From: an uncultured Eubacteriales bacterium
GTDB taxonomy: Bacteria; Bacillota; Clostridia; Oscillospirales; Oscillospiraceae
Assembly: GCA_934567745.1 (NCBI GenBank)
Contig: CAKTJM010000020.1
Coordinates: 1-18,327 of the forward strand
Direction: 5' to 3'
DNA: 18,327 bases
The notes beneath the pieces were generated by a model. The model saw only the letters and a list, made by a program, of their open reading frames with translations, was not told the DNA's origin and ran no database searches. Shown here in pieces: positions 7,323 to 14,123 of the stretch. Every line of letters begins with the position of its first letter. Position 1 is the first letter of the stretch. Made by a program: the position numbers and the translations under genes.

Positions 7323-8582
7323 ATGTACCAGCCGCTGGCGGACGCGCTGCGCCCGCGCACGCTCGACGAGGTGGTGGGCCAGCAGCATATACTGGGAGAG
7401 GGCGGCGTCCTGCGCCGGATCGTCGAGGGGGGCACCATCCCCAACATGATCTTCTACGGGCCGTCGGGCACCGGCAAGACCACCGTGGCGGAGATCGCCG
7501 CGGCGCAGATCCACCGTCCCTTCCACCGGCTCAACGCCACGACCGCCTCGCTGAGCGACGTGAAGGCGGTCATGAACGACGTGGGCACCCTCCTCGCCCC
7601 GGAGGGCGTGGTGCTGTACCTCGACGAGATCCAGTACTTCAACAAGAAGCAGCAGCAGTCGCTCCTGGAGTTCATGGAGAACGGGAAGCTCACGCTGATC
7701 GCCTCCACCACCGAGAACCCCTATTTCTACGTCTACAACGCCCTCCTGAGCCGCTCGACCATCTTCGAGTTCAAGCCCGTCCGCGCCGAGGACGTCCACC
7801 CGGTCGTCGAGCGGGGCATGGCCCGGCTCGCCGCGGCGCGCGGCGTCGCCCTGACCTGTGAGGACGGCGTCGCGGAGCACATCGCCACCAGCTGCGGCGG
7901 CGACGTGCGTAAGGCGCTCAACGCGGTCGAGGCCCTCTTCGCCGCCCACGCGCGCGACCTGGACCGGGTCACGCTCACGCTGGAGGAGGCCCGCGCCCTC
8001 TCCCAGCGGTCGGCGATGCGCTACGACAGGGCGGGGGACGATCACTACGACATCCTCTCCGCCCTGCACAAGTCGATCCGCGGCTCGGACCCCGACGCGG
8101 GCCTGCACTACCTCGCCCGCCTGATCGAGGCCGGGGACCTCATCTCCGCCTGCCGCCGTATCCTCTGCGCCTGCTGCGAGGACGTCGGCCTGGCCTATCC
8201 GCAGGCGATCCCCATCGTCAAGGCCTGCGTGGACAGCGCCCTCCAGCTCGGTCTGCCGGAGGCGCGCCTGCCGCTGGCGGACGCGGTGATCCTGCTGTGC
8301 ACCGCGCCGAAGTCGAACTCCGGCGTCCTCGGCATCGATGCCGCCCTCGCGGACGTCCGGGCGGGCCGGACGGGGGACTATCCCCGCCATCTACAGAACG
8401 TCCACGCGGACAGCAGCGGGCAGGAGCGGGAGCAGGGCTACCGCTACCCCCACGACTACCCCCACCACTACGTCGCGCAGCAGTACCTGCCCGACGAGCT
8501 GGTCGGGCGGACCTACTACCGCTACGGCGAGAACAAGACCGAGCAGGCCGCGCGGCGCTATTGGGAGGAGATCAAGGGCTGA
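7323..8582 (+). CDS. rarA: Replication-associated recombination protein A (AAA+ ATPase, MgsA/RarA)
   Basis: Clamp-loader-like AAA+ ATPase that acts at stalled replication forks. The 419 residues match the family. Walker A is GPSGTGKTT (46-54), Walker B VLYLDE (97-102), sensor-1 STTEN (128-132) and the arginine-finger LLSRS (141-145). The N-terminal PLADALRPRTLDEVVGQQHIL and the C-terminal PHDYPHHYVAQQYLPDEL are characteristic of RarA and set it apart from RuvB and DnaX. The ATG at 7323 follows ACAGGAGGTGG. It begins 34 bases after the glyA terminator and I see no clear promoter, so it may rely on read-through or a cryptic start. Its 3' end overlaps the convergent S1-domain gene by 11 bases. 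Confidence 0.95.
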   Translation: MYQPLADALRPRTLDEVVGQQHILGEGGVLRRIVEGGTIPNMIFYGPSGTGKTTVAEIAAAQIHRPFHRLNATTASLSDVKAVMNDVGTLLAPEGVVLYLDEIQYFNKKQQQSLLEFMENGKLTLIASTTENPYFYVYNALLSRSTIFEFKPVRAEDVHPVVERGMARLAAARGVALTCEDGVAEHIATSCGGDVRKALNAVEALFAAHARDLDRVTLTLEEARALSQRSAMRYDRAGDDHYDILSALHKSIRGSDPDAGLHYLARLIEAGDLISACRRILCACCEDVGLAYPQAIPIVKACVDSALQLGLPEARLPLADAVILLCTAPKSNSGVLGIDAALADVRAGRTGDYPRHLQNVHADSSGQEREQGYRYPHDYPHHYVAQQYLPDELVGRTYYRYGENKTEQAARRYWEEIKG

Positions 8583-9495
8583 ACACCGTCTCGATCGGCG
8601 GCCGGACGCACTCCGGCGGGGAGTACCGCCAGCGGTCGATCCGCCCCGCGGTGATGCGGTAGTCCAGCGGCGGCGGCTCCGGCAGGGGGTCCAGCCGGTG
8701 GAGGATCGTCAGCTTGACCTTCATCCGCTCCGGCACGATCGCCTTGATGTGGACCGACACCCGGTCCCCCTCCGCCAGCCCCTCCGTCCGGTCCGCCAGA
8801 CCGGTCAGGTTCGGGGCCAGCTCGACGAAGGCGCCATAGGGGAGGATCCCCCGCACGTGGCCCGGCACGGTCATCCCCGGCGCGAACCGGGCGGCGTTCT
8901 CCGCCCAGGTGCCCAGCAGCTCCTTGTGCGATAATGCGACCCGCCCCGCCGCCGGGTCCGTCCCCGTCAGGACGGCAAAGATCTCCTGCCCCGGCACGAA
9001 CCGGCAGGACGGGTGTGCGATCCGCGCCACGGAGCAGTGCTCGATACCGATCAGCGAGGGGACCCCGCAGCCGACGTCCACGAAGGCCCCGAAGCCCTCC
9101 AGATGCGTCACGGTGGCGGGCAGCACGGTCCCCGGCGGCTGGTCCAGCAGCCAGCCGAGCGCCAGCTCCTGCGCGCGCCGCCGCGAGAGGAGCAGCGTCC
9201 CGTCCGGCCGGATATCCGTGACGGTGAAGGCGATCGGCTTGCCCACGCGGGAGAGGATCGCGATCTCCCGGGTGCGGCCCTCCCGGATGCCGAGCGCGGC
9301 CTCCTCACGCGGGACGATCCCGGTGAGCGGCCCGACGGCGACGGTCAGGTCGTGCTCAGGGGTGCACAGGGTCGCCCGTCCCTCCAGGACGGTCTCCCGT
9401 GCGCGGGCGATCTGGAGGGCCGTCAGACCGGTGCACCGCGCGCGGTTCTCCGGCGTGGCGAGGAGACGGCCCTCGGGAAGGTAGTGTCGTACCAT
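8572..9495 (-). CDS. S1 RNA-binding-domain protein (three S1-like repeats)
   Basis: A 307-residue protein related to the S1-like proteins of clostridia but shorter than ribosomal S1. A degenerate S1-like fold (about 35-107: TVAVGPLTGIVPREEA to TLLLSRR) is followed by two clearer S1 domains at about 122-191 (GTVLPATVTHLEGFGAFVDV to RVALSHKELLG) and 207-267 (GMTVPGHVRGILPYGAFVEL to KVKLTILH). It probably binds RNA or the ribosome; the exact role is unknown. I chose the ATG at 9495, preceded by AAAAGGAG; a longer frame up to 9636 lacks support and crosses into the divergent gene. The tail after residue 270 is Pro/Arg-rich (DPLPEPPPLDYR). No terminator separates it from rarA, which it overlaps tail-to-tail. 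Confidence 0.85.
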   Translation of the reverse strand: MVRHYLPEGRLLATPENRARCTGLTALQIARARETVLEGRATLCTPEHDLTVAVGPLTGIVPREEAALGIREGRTREIAILSRVGKPIAFTVTDIRPDGTLLLSRRRAQELALGWLLDQPPGTVLPATVTHLEGFGAFVDVGCGVPSLIGIEHCSVARIAHPSCRFVPGQEIFAVLTGTDPAAGRVALSHKELLGTWAENAARFAPGMTVPGHVRGILPYGAFVELAPNLTGLADRTEGLAEGDRVSVHIKAIVPERMKVKLTILHRLDPLPEPPPLDYRITAGRIDRWRYSPPECVRPPIETVFSP

Positions 9496-9544
9496 AAAGC
9501 GATGCTCCTTTTCCAATACCTGTTTATCTTTACTATGATGATAT

Positions 9545-9575
9545 GGCCCGAGCGGGCAAAACTTGCCAGCGGGCC
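9545..9575. repeat. Nested inverted repeat in the divergent intergenic region
   Basis: GGCCCG (9545-9550) pairs with CGGGCC (9570-9575), and inside it GGCAA (9555-9559) pairs with TTGCC (9563-9567) around AAC. It sits 17 bases ahead of the DUF951 start and 50 bases upstream of the S1-protein start. It could be an operator shared by the two divergent genes or a leader hairpin on the plus strand close to the ribosome site. An AT-rich stretch next to it (9520-9544) probably holds the promoters, but I cannot assign boxes with confidence. Confidence 0.45.
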
Positions 9576-9591
9576 GAGAGGAGGCGACCGT

Positions 9592-9807
9592 ATGGACATC
9601 GCCATTGGCGACATCCTGGAGATGAAGAAGGAGCACCCCTGCGGCAGCCGCCGCTGGCAGGTGCTGCGCGTGGGCATGGATCTGCGGCTGCGCTGTGAGG
9701 GCTGCGGCCGGGAGGTCATGCTCCCGCGGAGGAAGGCCGAGAAGGCCGTGAAGAAGCTGATCCCGTCGGCCCCGGCCGACGGCACAGACAGGAGGGAAGG
9801 CGTATGA
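9592..9807 (+). CDS. DUF951 family protein
   Basis: Small 71-residue protein of a Firmicute family of unknown function. The signature is present: DIAIGDILEMKKEHPCGS (2-19), WQVLRVGMDLRLRCEGCG (22-39) and the basic VMLPRRKAEKAVKKL (42-56). Cys17, Cys35 and Cys38 could bind a metal, and the strong basic charge suggests nucleic-acid binding; both are inferences. The ATG at 9592 follows GAGAGGAGG. Its stop overlaps the radical SAM start in an ATGA, so the two are translationally coupled. It is divergent from the S1-domain gene. Confidence 0.9.
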   Translation: MDIAIGDILEMKKEHPCGSRRWQVLRVGMDLRLRCEGCGREVMLPRRKAEKAVKKLIPSAPADGTDRREGV

Positions 9808-10682
9808 GATACGAAGGCCAGATCTATCGGCCGCCCGGCGAGTGGCGGAGCTATCTGCTGCAATGCACCGTCGGCTGTTCCAACAACAAGTGTACGTTCT
9901 GCGGGATGTACAAGACGAAGAAGTTCCACATCCGCCCGATGAAGGAGATCCTGGAGGACATCGCGATGGCCCGTGCCTACTACGGCGCGGAGAACATCGA
10001 TAAGGTCTTCCTCTGCGACGGCGACGCGATCGTCATGCGGCAGGAGCAGCTCCTCCAGATCCTGGAGGCGCTGTACGCGGCCTTCCCGCACCTGCGGCAG
10101 GTGACGACCTACGCCGGGACGCGCAGCACGATGACCAAGACGCAGGAGCAGCTCGATGAGCTGCGCCGCGCCGGGCTGTCCCGCGCCTACCTCGGCGTCG
10201 AGACCGGCTGGGACGAGCTGCTGCTGAAGGTGAAGAAGGGCGTGACCTCCGCCCAGATGCTCGAAGCGGCCGCGATGATCAAGAAGGCCGGGATCGACCT
10301 CTGGGTCACGGTGATCCTCGGCCTGGCAGGCCCCGGCGAGCCGTCGAAGAAGCACATCCAGGAGACGGTCCGCGTCCTCAACCAGATGAAGGCGAACCAC
10401 GTCTCCTGTCTCTCCTACATGCCGGAGCCGAACTCCCCCATGTATCAGGACGTGAAGGCGGGCCGGTTCCAGCTCATCACCGCCCGGGAGTACCTGGAGG
10501 AGAACCGCGCGCTGGTGGAGGGCCTAAATTACGGTCCGTTCCACTTCACGAGCAACCACGCCTCGAACTACGTCCCGCTCAAGGGCACCCTGCCGGACGA
10601 CCGCGAGAAGTTCCTCGCCGCCATCGACAGCGCCCTGGCAGGCAAGAGCCGCATCCGCAGCGAGTTCTCGCGGGGGCTGTGA
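9804..10682 (+). CDS. Radical SAM protein of unknown substrate
   Basis: The 292-residue product belongs to a clostridial radical SAM family whose reaction is not known to me. The cluster-binding region is CTVGCSNNKCTFCGMYK (21-37). The motif proper reads C25-X4-C30-X2-C33, one residue longer than the usual CX3CX2C, with a further Cys21. LCDGDAI (70-76) occupies the place of the SAM-binding GGE-like motif, YLGVETG (about 132-138) follows, and FTSNHASNYVPLKGTLP is a conserved C-terminal signature of this family. The fold is a HemN/Elp3-like partial TIM barrel with no B12 domain. The ATG at 9804 is coupled to the DUF951 gene by an ATGA overlap and has GGAGGGAAGG upstream. No terminator is visible before the toxin-antitoxin promoter. 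Confidence 0.88.
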   Translation: MRYEGQIYRPPGEWRSYLLQCTVGCSNNKCTFCGMYKTKKFHIRPMKEILEDIAMARAYYGAENIDKVFLCDGDAIVMRQEQLLQILEALYAAFPHLRQVTTYAGTRSTMTKTQEQLDELRRAGLSRAYLGVETGWDELLLKVKKGVTSAQMLEAAAMIKKAGIDLWVTVILGLAGPGEPSKKHIQETVRVLNQMKANHVSCLSYMPEPNSPMYQDVKAGRFQLITAREYLEENRALVEGLNYGPFHFTSNHASNYVPLKGTLPDDREKFLAAIDSALAGKSRIRSEFSRGL

Positions 10683-10714
10683 AAAATATTTGCGTCTGAT
10701 AGACAGATCGTGCA

Positions 10715-10743
10715 TTGCATCCTGCGTATATTTGGGGTACAAT
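10715..10743 (+). promoter_or_regulatory. Promoter of the toxin-antitoxin operon
   Basis: TTGCAT (10715-10720), a 17-base spacer and TACAAT (10738-10743) make a near-consensus sigma-A promoter about 22 bases ahead of the antitoxin start. TGCAT is repeated directly (10711-10715 and 10716-10720) across the -35 box and could be part of an autoregulatory operator; that part is speculation. Confidence 0.75.
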
Positions 10744-10765
10744 AGAGGGGAAAGGAGGCGGTACG

Positions 10766-11041
10766 ATGGCACCTACGACCAATTTCAGCGTCCGTATGGA
10801 CAGCGACATCAAAAAGCAGTGTGAAGCGCTCTACGGTGAGTTGGGCGTGAACCTGACCACCGCGATCAACGTCTTCCTGCGGCAATCGCTCCGGGCCGGT
10901 GGCTTCCCCTTCGAGGTGAAGCTCGGTACCCCCAGCGCGTCCCTTGCCACGGCGATGTGGGAAGCGGAGCGTCTCGCCAGGGACCCTGACGTGAAGGGCT
11001 ACGACGATGTGGAGGAAGCGCTGCGGGAGCTGAAGCGATGA
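10766..11041 (+). CDS. RelB/DinJ-family antitoxin
   Basis: The 91-residue antitoxin of a type II toxin-antitoxin pair. The N-terminal ribbon-helix-helix (TTNFSVRMDSDIKKQCEALY, then GVNLTTAINVFLRQSLRAGGFPFEV) is the RelB/DinJ signature, which dimerises, binds the operon's own operator and, through the C-terminal part, wraps and inhibits the toxin. The Glu/Asp-rich C-terminus (DVEEALRELKR) fits that role. I chose the ATG at 10766, directly after AAAGGAGG; a longer frame from 10715 begins inside the promoter and is not real. The stop overlaps the toxin start in an ATGA, so antitoxin is made first and the two are translationally coupled. Confidence 0.9.
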   Translation: MAPTTNFSVRMDSDIKKQCEALYGELGVNLTTAINVFLRQSLRAGGFPFEVKLGTPSASLATAMWEAERLARDPDVKGYDDVEEALRELKR

Positions 11042-11319
11042 AACTGAGCATCGTATGGACGAACCAGTTCAAGAAGGACTACAAGCTGGCGATCAAGCGT
11101 GGACGCAGGATCGAGCTGCTGGACGATGTGGTCCGAAAGCTAGCCGCCCGCGAGACGCTGCCGCTACAGAACCGTGACCACGCATTGACCGGCGACTATG
11201 TCGGTTACCGAGAGTGCCACATCCAGCCGGACTGGCTCCTGATCTATCGGATCGATGACGGGAAGCTCCTGCTGACACTGGCATGGACGGGCACACACAG
11301 CGATCTGTTTGGCAAATAA
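11038..11319 (+). CDS. YafQ-family mRNA interferase toxin
   Basis: A 93-residue RelE-superfamily toxin expected to cleave ribosome-bound mRNA. The aligned YafQ residues are all present: His48, His61, Asp65, Trp66, His87 and Phe91, in DHALTGDYVGYRECHIQPDW and TGTHSDLFG, so the enzyme looks intact. It follows its RelB/DinJ-like antitoxin with a four-base ATGA overlap, the standard order for dinJ-yafQ systems. Base composition is slightly lower in GC than the flanking housekeeping genes. The pair forms a self-contained cassette between a promoter at 10715 and a terminator at 11323, which fits transfer as a unit. Confidence 0.92.
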   Translation: MKLSIVWTNQFKKDYKLAIKRGRRIELLDDVVRKLAARETLPLQNRDHALTGDYVGYRECHIQPDWLLIYRIDDGKLLLTLAWTGTHSDLFGK

Positions 11320-11322
11320 CGA

Positions 11323-11354
11323 AAAGGAGCACGACCACCCGGTCGTGCTCCTTT
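11323..11354. terminator. Bidirectional terminator between the toxin and the InlB-repeat gene
   Basis: A perfect 14-base-pair stem (AAAGGAGCACGACC at 11323-11336 and GGTCGTGCTCCTTT at 11341-11354) with loop ACCC. The arms end in AAA and TTT, and the minus strand continues TTTTCGTTATTT, so it can serve both the toxin gene and the converging minus-strand gene, whose stop is only 17 bases away. Confidence 0.85.
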
Positions 11355-11370
11355 GCTATTCACATGATCT

Positions 11371-12136
11371 TCACTTGTTGACGACCTCGCCGGGGTTGCT
11401 GGCGGAGCCTGCGTCGGACCACGCCTTCTCGAACGCCTCCCAGTCGCGGATCGGCAGCATCTTCGTCCAGACTTCATACTTGTTCTTGTCGCTGTCGGTC
11501 TTCATCTCGTACTGGTGCGAGTTCGTGGCCTCCTGCATGTCGGCGTAATACCACGCCGTCGTGTCCATCAGTCTTGGGCGTCCACTTTGCATAAAGCGTG
11601 CATGCTTCCGTAATAGACGAGAAATCAGCAGATGTGGAGAGACCCTCGTCCGTATACCAGCCGCCAAAATCATAGCCGTACTTGGTTGGAACAGTCGGCG
11701 CGGAAGCAGTACCGGCACAGAATCTCGGAGAGGTATAAGTGCCGCCATTTGAAACGAACGTCAGCCAAAAGCCGTCTCCAATTTTCGGGAATAAATAGGT
11801 GATCTTAGAGTGTTCAGCGCTGAAGGATAATGAATGGACTTGTTGCGTCAGATCCTTGTTTGCATACCAGCCCGTTACGCCCTGCGTACGAGCCATCGGG
11901 ACCACGACGTTGCTGAAATCGGTGATCGCTTCGTCGCCTTCATGCAGCACCTTCGTTGCGACTACGATCGCATCATCCTCATCCTCCGTGCTGCTCATGA
12001 AGTAAAAGTAGTTGACGCCCGGTAGGTCTGCGTAGTCGCTTCCTGTTTGGGGCGTCTCCTCCGCCCACGCCGCCGTCGGCAGCAGCGAGATCGCCATCAT
12101 CACGGCCATCAAGATGGCCAACCATCTCTTCTTCAT
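11371..12136 (-). pseudogene. Frameshifted secreted InlB B-repeat protein
   Basis: The first frame, from ATG 12136 (GAGGAGG upstream), gives a signal peptide (MKKRWLAILMAVMMAISLLPTAAWA), a degenerate repeat with VTGWYANKDLTQQV, and a full InlB B / Flg_new repeat (WLTFVSNGGTY to CTLYAKWTPK, about residues 124-188). Such repeats occur in surface proteins. After TPKTD (residue 190, near 11567) this frame becomes nonsense (GHDGVVLRRHAGGH). The second frame continues sensibly from there as DTTAWYYADMQEATNSHQY to GEVVNK, stopping at 11371. Removing one G of the GG at about 11565-11566 would restore a ~254-residue protein. It is thus either a real +1 mutation or a sequence error. No sortase motif is seen. 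GC content is lower than in the neighbours. Confidence 0.75.
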
Positions 12137-12155
12137 GGTGTTCCTCCTCTTTTCT

Positions 12156-12198
12156 CAAGTGTGTCCGCCCGTGTGCCCGGACAGCGTTTCCACACTTG
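12156..12198 (-). repeat. Leader hairpin upstream of the InlB-repeat gene
   Basis: CAAGTGTG (12156-12163) is the exact reverse complement of CACACTTG (12191-12198). Inside it TCCG (12164-12167) can pair with CGGA (12178-12181). On the minus strand this folds immediately before the AGGAGG of the secreted-protein gene and could affect translation or mRNA stability. No T-run, so not a terminator. Confidence 0.4.
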
Positions 12199-12278
12199 TC
12201 TTACCACGATATCCCTTGCATCACAACGGATTTCAACAATTTCGGAGGATGGACGATGACTGTTTGTGTACATGAGAA

Positions 12279-12300
12279 AAGCGGCGGGATCCCGCCGCTT
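12279..12300 (-). terminator. Second hairpin terminator after the MBL-fold gene
   Basis: AAGCGGCGG (12279-12287) and CCGCCGCTT (12292-12300) form a nine-pair stem with loop GATC. On the minus strand it is followed by TTTTCTC, a usable terminator tail. It lies about 55 bases past the MBL-fold stop and also protects the InlB-repeat gene downstream from read-through. Confidence 0.7.
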
Positions 12301-12318
12301 CCTGCATATACACCGCAA

Positions 12319-12350
12319 GAGGGCCGGACCCCGATCGGGATCCGGCCCTC
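12319..12350 (-). terminator. First hairpin after the MBL-fold gene
   Basis: GAGGGCCGGA (12319-12328) pairs with TCCGGCCCTC (12341-12350). After one mismatch, CCC/GGG extends the stem to loop GATC. The minus-strand tail is TTGCGG, poor in T, so this may act as an mRNA-end stabiliser in tandem with the T-tailed hairpin at 12279-12300. Confidence 0.55.
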
Positions 12351-12355
12351 GCTCT

Positions 12356-12979
12356 TCACTTCCCAAAGGTCGGCACGGCGACCTGCCGCGGCGTCTGGGC
12401 ATCCACGACGATCGTGTCCGTCGGATACCGCACCACCCCGTCGGCCAGCGCCAGGAAGGCCCCCAACTCCTGCACGGCGGGCAGACCGACCCGCCCGAGC
12501 CGGTAGTGCATCGGCACCGTCACCCGCGGCCGCAGGTCGCGGACCAGGTCCCACGCCTCCTCCGGCCCGATCGTGTAGAAGCCCCCGACCGGGACCATCA
12601 GCACGTCCAGGTCCCGCAGCCGGGCCTTCTCCTCCTCGTTCAGCGCACAGCCGAGGTCGCCCAGATGCGCCACGCGCAGGTCCCCGGCGGTGAGCAGGTG
12701 GATCGTGTTCGGCCCGCGCAGCGCGCCGCCCGCCGGATCGTGGAAGGTCGGGATCTCCTCCACCGTGAACGGGTCCCGGTGCCCGCGCAGGGGCCGGATC
12801 GCGTCAGCGGCGTTATGGTCGGCGTGCTGGTGGGAGCACAGGACCAGGTCGGCGGCGGCGTCCAGCCGCCCGAAGCCGGGCACATAGTCGTCGGCGAAGG
12901 GGTCGAAGACCACGGTATAGCCCTCATAGGTGAGCTGGAAGCAGGCATGCCCCAGCCAGCGCAGCGTCAAAGCATCCAT
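12356..12979 (-). CDS. MBL-fold metal-dependent hydrolase (UlaG/YtkL-like)
   Basis: A 207-residue metallo-beta-lactamase-fold protein of the small cytosolic hydrolase type often named UlaG-like or UPF0173-like; its substrate is unknown. Near the start is LGHACFQL (9-16). The metal motif SHQHADH (49-55) gives His50, His52, Asp54 and His55, and further candidate ligands are His80 (PTFHDP), Asp108 (HLGDLG) and His158 (VPMHYR). A complete two-metal site therefore seems present. I chose the ATG at 12979, preceded by AAAGGAGGT; a longer frame to 13123 runs through the promoter. It is divergent from the nucleotidyltransferase-like gene and followed by two hairpins. Confidence 0.88.
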   Translation of the reverse strand: MDALTLRWLGHACFQLTYEGYTVVFDPFADDYVPGFGRLDAAADLVLCSHQHADHNAADAIRPLRGHRDPFTVEEIPTFHDPAGGALRGPNTIHLLTAGDLRVAHLGDLGCALNEEEKARLRDLDVLMVPVGGFYTIGPEEAWDLVRDLRPRVTVPMHYRLGRVGLPAVQELGAFLALADGVVRYPTDTIVVDAQTPRQVAVPTFGK

Positions 12980-13025
12980 TTCGTGTACCTCCTTTGGAGC
13001 CTCGTCATCGTTCTCCCTACAGTAA

Positions 13026-13054
13026 ATCATATTTTTTGGGAAAAGGACAGAAAA
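13026..13054 (-). promoter_or_regulatory. Probable promoter of the MBL-fold gene
   Basis: Minus-strand TATGAT (13026-13031) with a poor -35, TTTTCT (13049-13054), at 17 bases. The strongly AT-rich context in otherwise GC-rich DNA supports a promoter here. The leader is about 40 bases. Confidence 0.5.
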
Positions 13055-13067
13055 ACTTTGCGAAGAC

Positions 13068-13096
13068 TGGAAAAATCGCGCCGACTGCGCTACAAT
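13068..13096 (+). promoter_or_regulatory. Probable promoter of the nucleotidyltransferase-like gene
   Basis: TACAAT (13091-13096) is a good -10 box; TGGAAA (13068-13073) at 17 bases is a weak -35. The start ATG follows about 41 bases later. Together with 13026-13054 it forms a back-to-back divergent promoter region. Confidence 0.55.
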
Positions 13097-13137
13097 AGGG
13101 CCAGAACGCCCCGGACGGGGCATTGGGAGGAACGAAA

Positions 13138-14061
13138 ATGAAAGCGACTCTGGTCATCATGGCCGCCGGGATGGGCTCCCGCTATGGCGGCGAGAAGCAG
13201 ACCGACGGCATCGGCCCGCACGGCGAGGCCATCATGGAATATTCCGTCTACGACGCGATCCAGGCTGGGTTCCACAAGATCGTGTTCATCATCAAGCCGC
13301 ACATGGAGGCGACCCTGCGCGCCCTCTGCGGCGACCGCATCGCCAAGCTGCACACGCCCGACGGCGACCCCGTCGAGGTGGCGTACGTCTTCCAGGACTT
13401 CTCCAGCGTGCCGAAGTTCTATGACATCCCCGCCGAGCGGACGAAGCCCTTCGGCACGGTCCACGCGGCCCTGTGCGCCCGTGGGGAGGTCACGGAGCCG
13501 TTCGCGATCATCAACGCGGACGACTATTACGGCGCGTCGGCGTTCCGGACGATCATCGACACGCTCCTGACGCTGCCGGAGCGCGGCGCGGGCGCGATGG
13601 TCGGCTATCGGCTGAAGAACACCGTCAGCGACAACGGCACCGTCTCCCGCGGCGTGTGCCAGACGGAGGACGGGGCGCTGAAGAAGGTCAAGGAGACGCT
13701 GAAGATCAAGAAGTTCCCGGACGGCCACCTGGCCGACCTCACCGAGGACGGCGAGGTCCCGCAGGACCCGGAGAGCGTGGTCTCGATGAACTTCTGGGGC
13801 TTCACGCCGTGGATCTTCGAGGAGATGCAGGCGTATTTCGAGGACTTCCTGCGCGGTCTGGCCCCGGACGCGATCAAGGCGGAGTGCCTGCTGCCGGTGC
13901 TGGTGGACCGGCTGATCGGCGCGGGGAAGCTGCGCGTGTCCGTCCTGGACACGGACGCGGTGTGGTTCGGCGTGACCTATCAGGAGGACCGCCCCATCGT
14001 CGCGGCGGCGCTGCGCGCGCTCCACGACAGCGGGGCCTATCCGCCGTCGCTGAAGGACTGA
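13138..14061 (+). CDS. NDP-sugar pyrophosphorylase-like nucleotidyltransferase
   Basis: A 307-residue protein of the sugar-phosphate nucleotidyltransferase fold. MAAGMGSRYGGEKQ (8-21) is the nucleotide-binding signature loop with its catalytic Arg and the following Lys-Gln. NADDYYG (126-132) supplies the metal-binding Asp, and the RTKPFGTVHA stretch (101-110) is typical of this family. There is no left-handed beta-helix acyltransferase tail, so it is a stand-alone transferase. The sugar and nucleotide cannot be told from sequence; the neighbours do not include other sugar-nucleotide genes. The ATG at 13138 has GGGAGG seven bases upstream, better than an ATG at 13123. It is monocistronic, with its own promoter and a strong terminator. 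Confidence 0.85.
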   Translation: MKATLVIMAAGMGSRYGGEKQTDGIGPHGEAIMEYSVYDAIQAGFHKIVFIIKPHMEATLRALCGDRIAKLHTPDGDPVEVAYVFQDFSSVPKFYDIPAERTKPFGTVHAALCARGEVTEPFAIINADDYYGASAFRTIIDTLLTLPERGAGAMVGYRLKNTVSDNGTVSRGVCQTEDGALKKVKETLKIKKFPDGHLADLTEDGEVPQDPESVVSMNFWGFTPWIFEEMQAYFEDFLRGLAPDAIKAECLLPVLVDRLIGAGKLRVSVLDTDAVWFGVTYQEDRPIVAAALRALHDSGAYPPSLKD

Positions 14062-14074
14062 CATCGAAGAGACG

Positions 14075-14110
14075 AAAAGGGGAGGGGCCGATCGGTCTCC
14101 CCCCTTTTTT
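14075..14110 (+). terminator. Terminator after the nucleotidyltransferase-like gene
   Basis: A long near-perfect stem from AAAAGGGGAGGGGCCG (14075-14090) to CGGTCTCCCCCCTTTT (14093-14108), with one A-C mismatch and two G-U pairs, runs into TTTTTT (14105-14110). It begins 13 bases after the stop codon. Confidence 0.9.
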
Positions 14111-14123
14111 GGACGAAAAACGC

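Noticed and set aside
5964..8390. An 808-residue open frame antisense to glyA and rarA.
   Set aside because: It spans two well-identified genes, a promoter and a terminator on the other strand and has low-complexity Val/Asp/Gly-rich content. It is a GC-driven shadow.
12201..12355. Possible small plus-strand gene or CRISPR-like repeats in the gap before the MBL-fold gene.
   Set aside because: The repeats are two unrelated terminator-type hairpins that differ in sequence; there is no ribosome site with a convincing frame.
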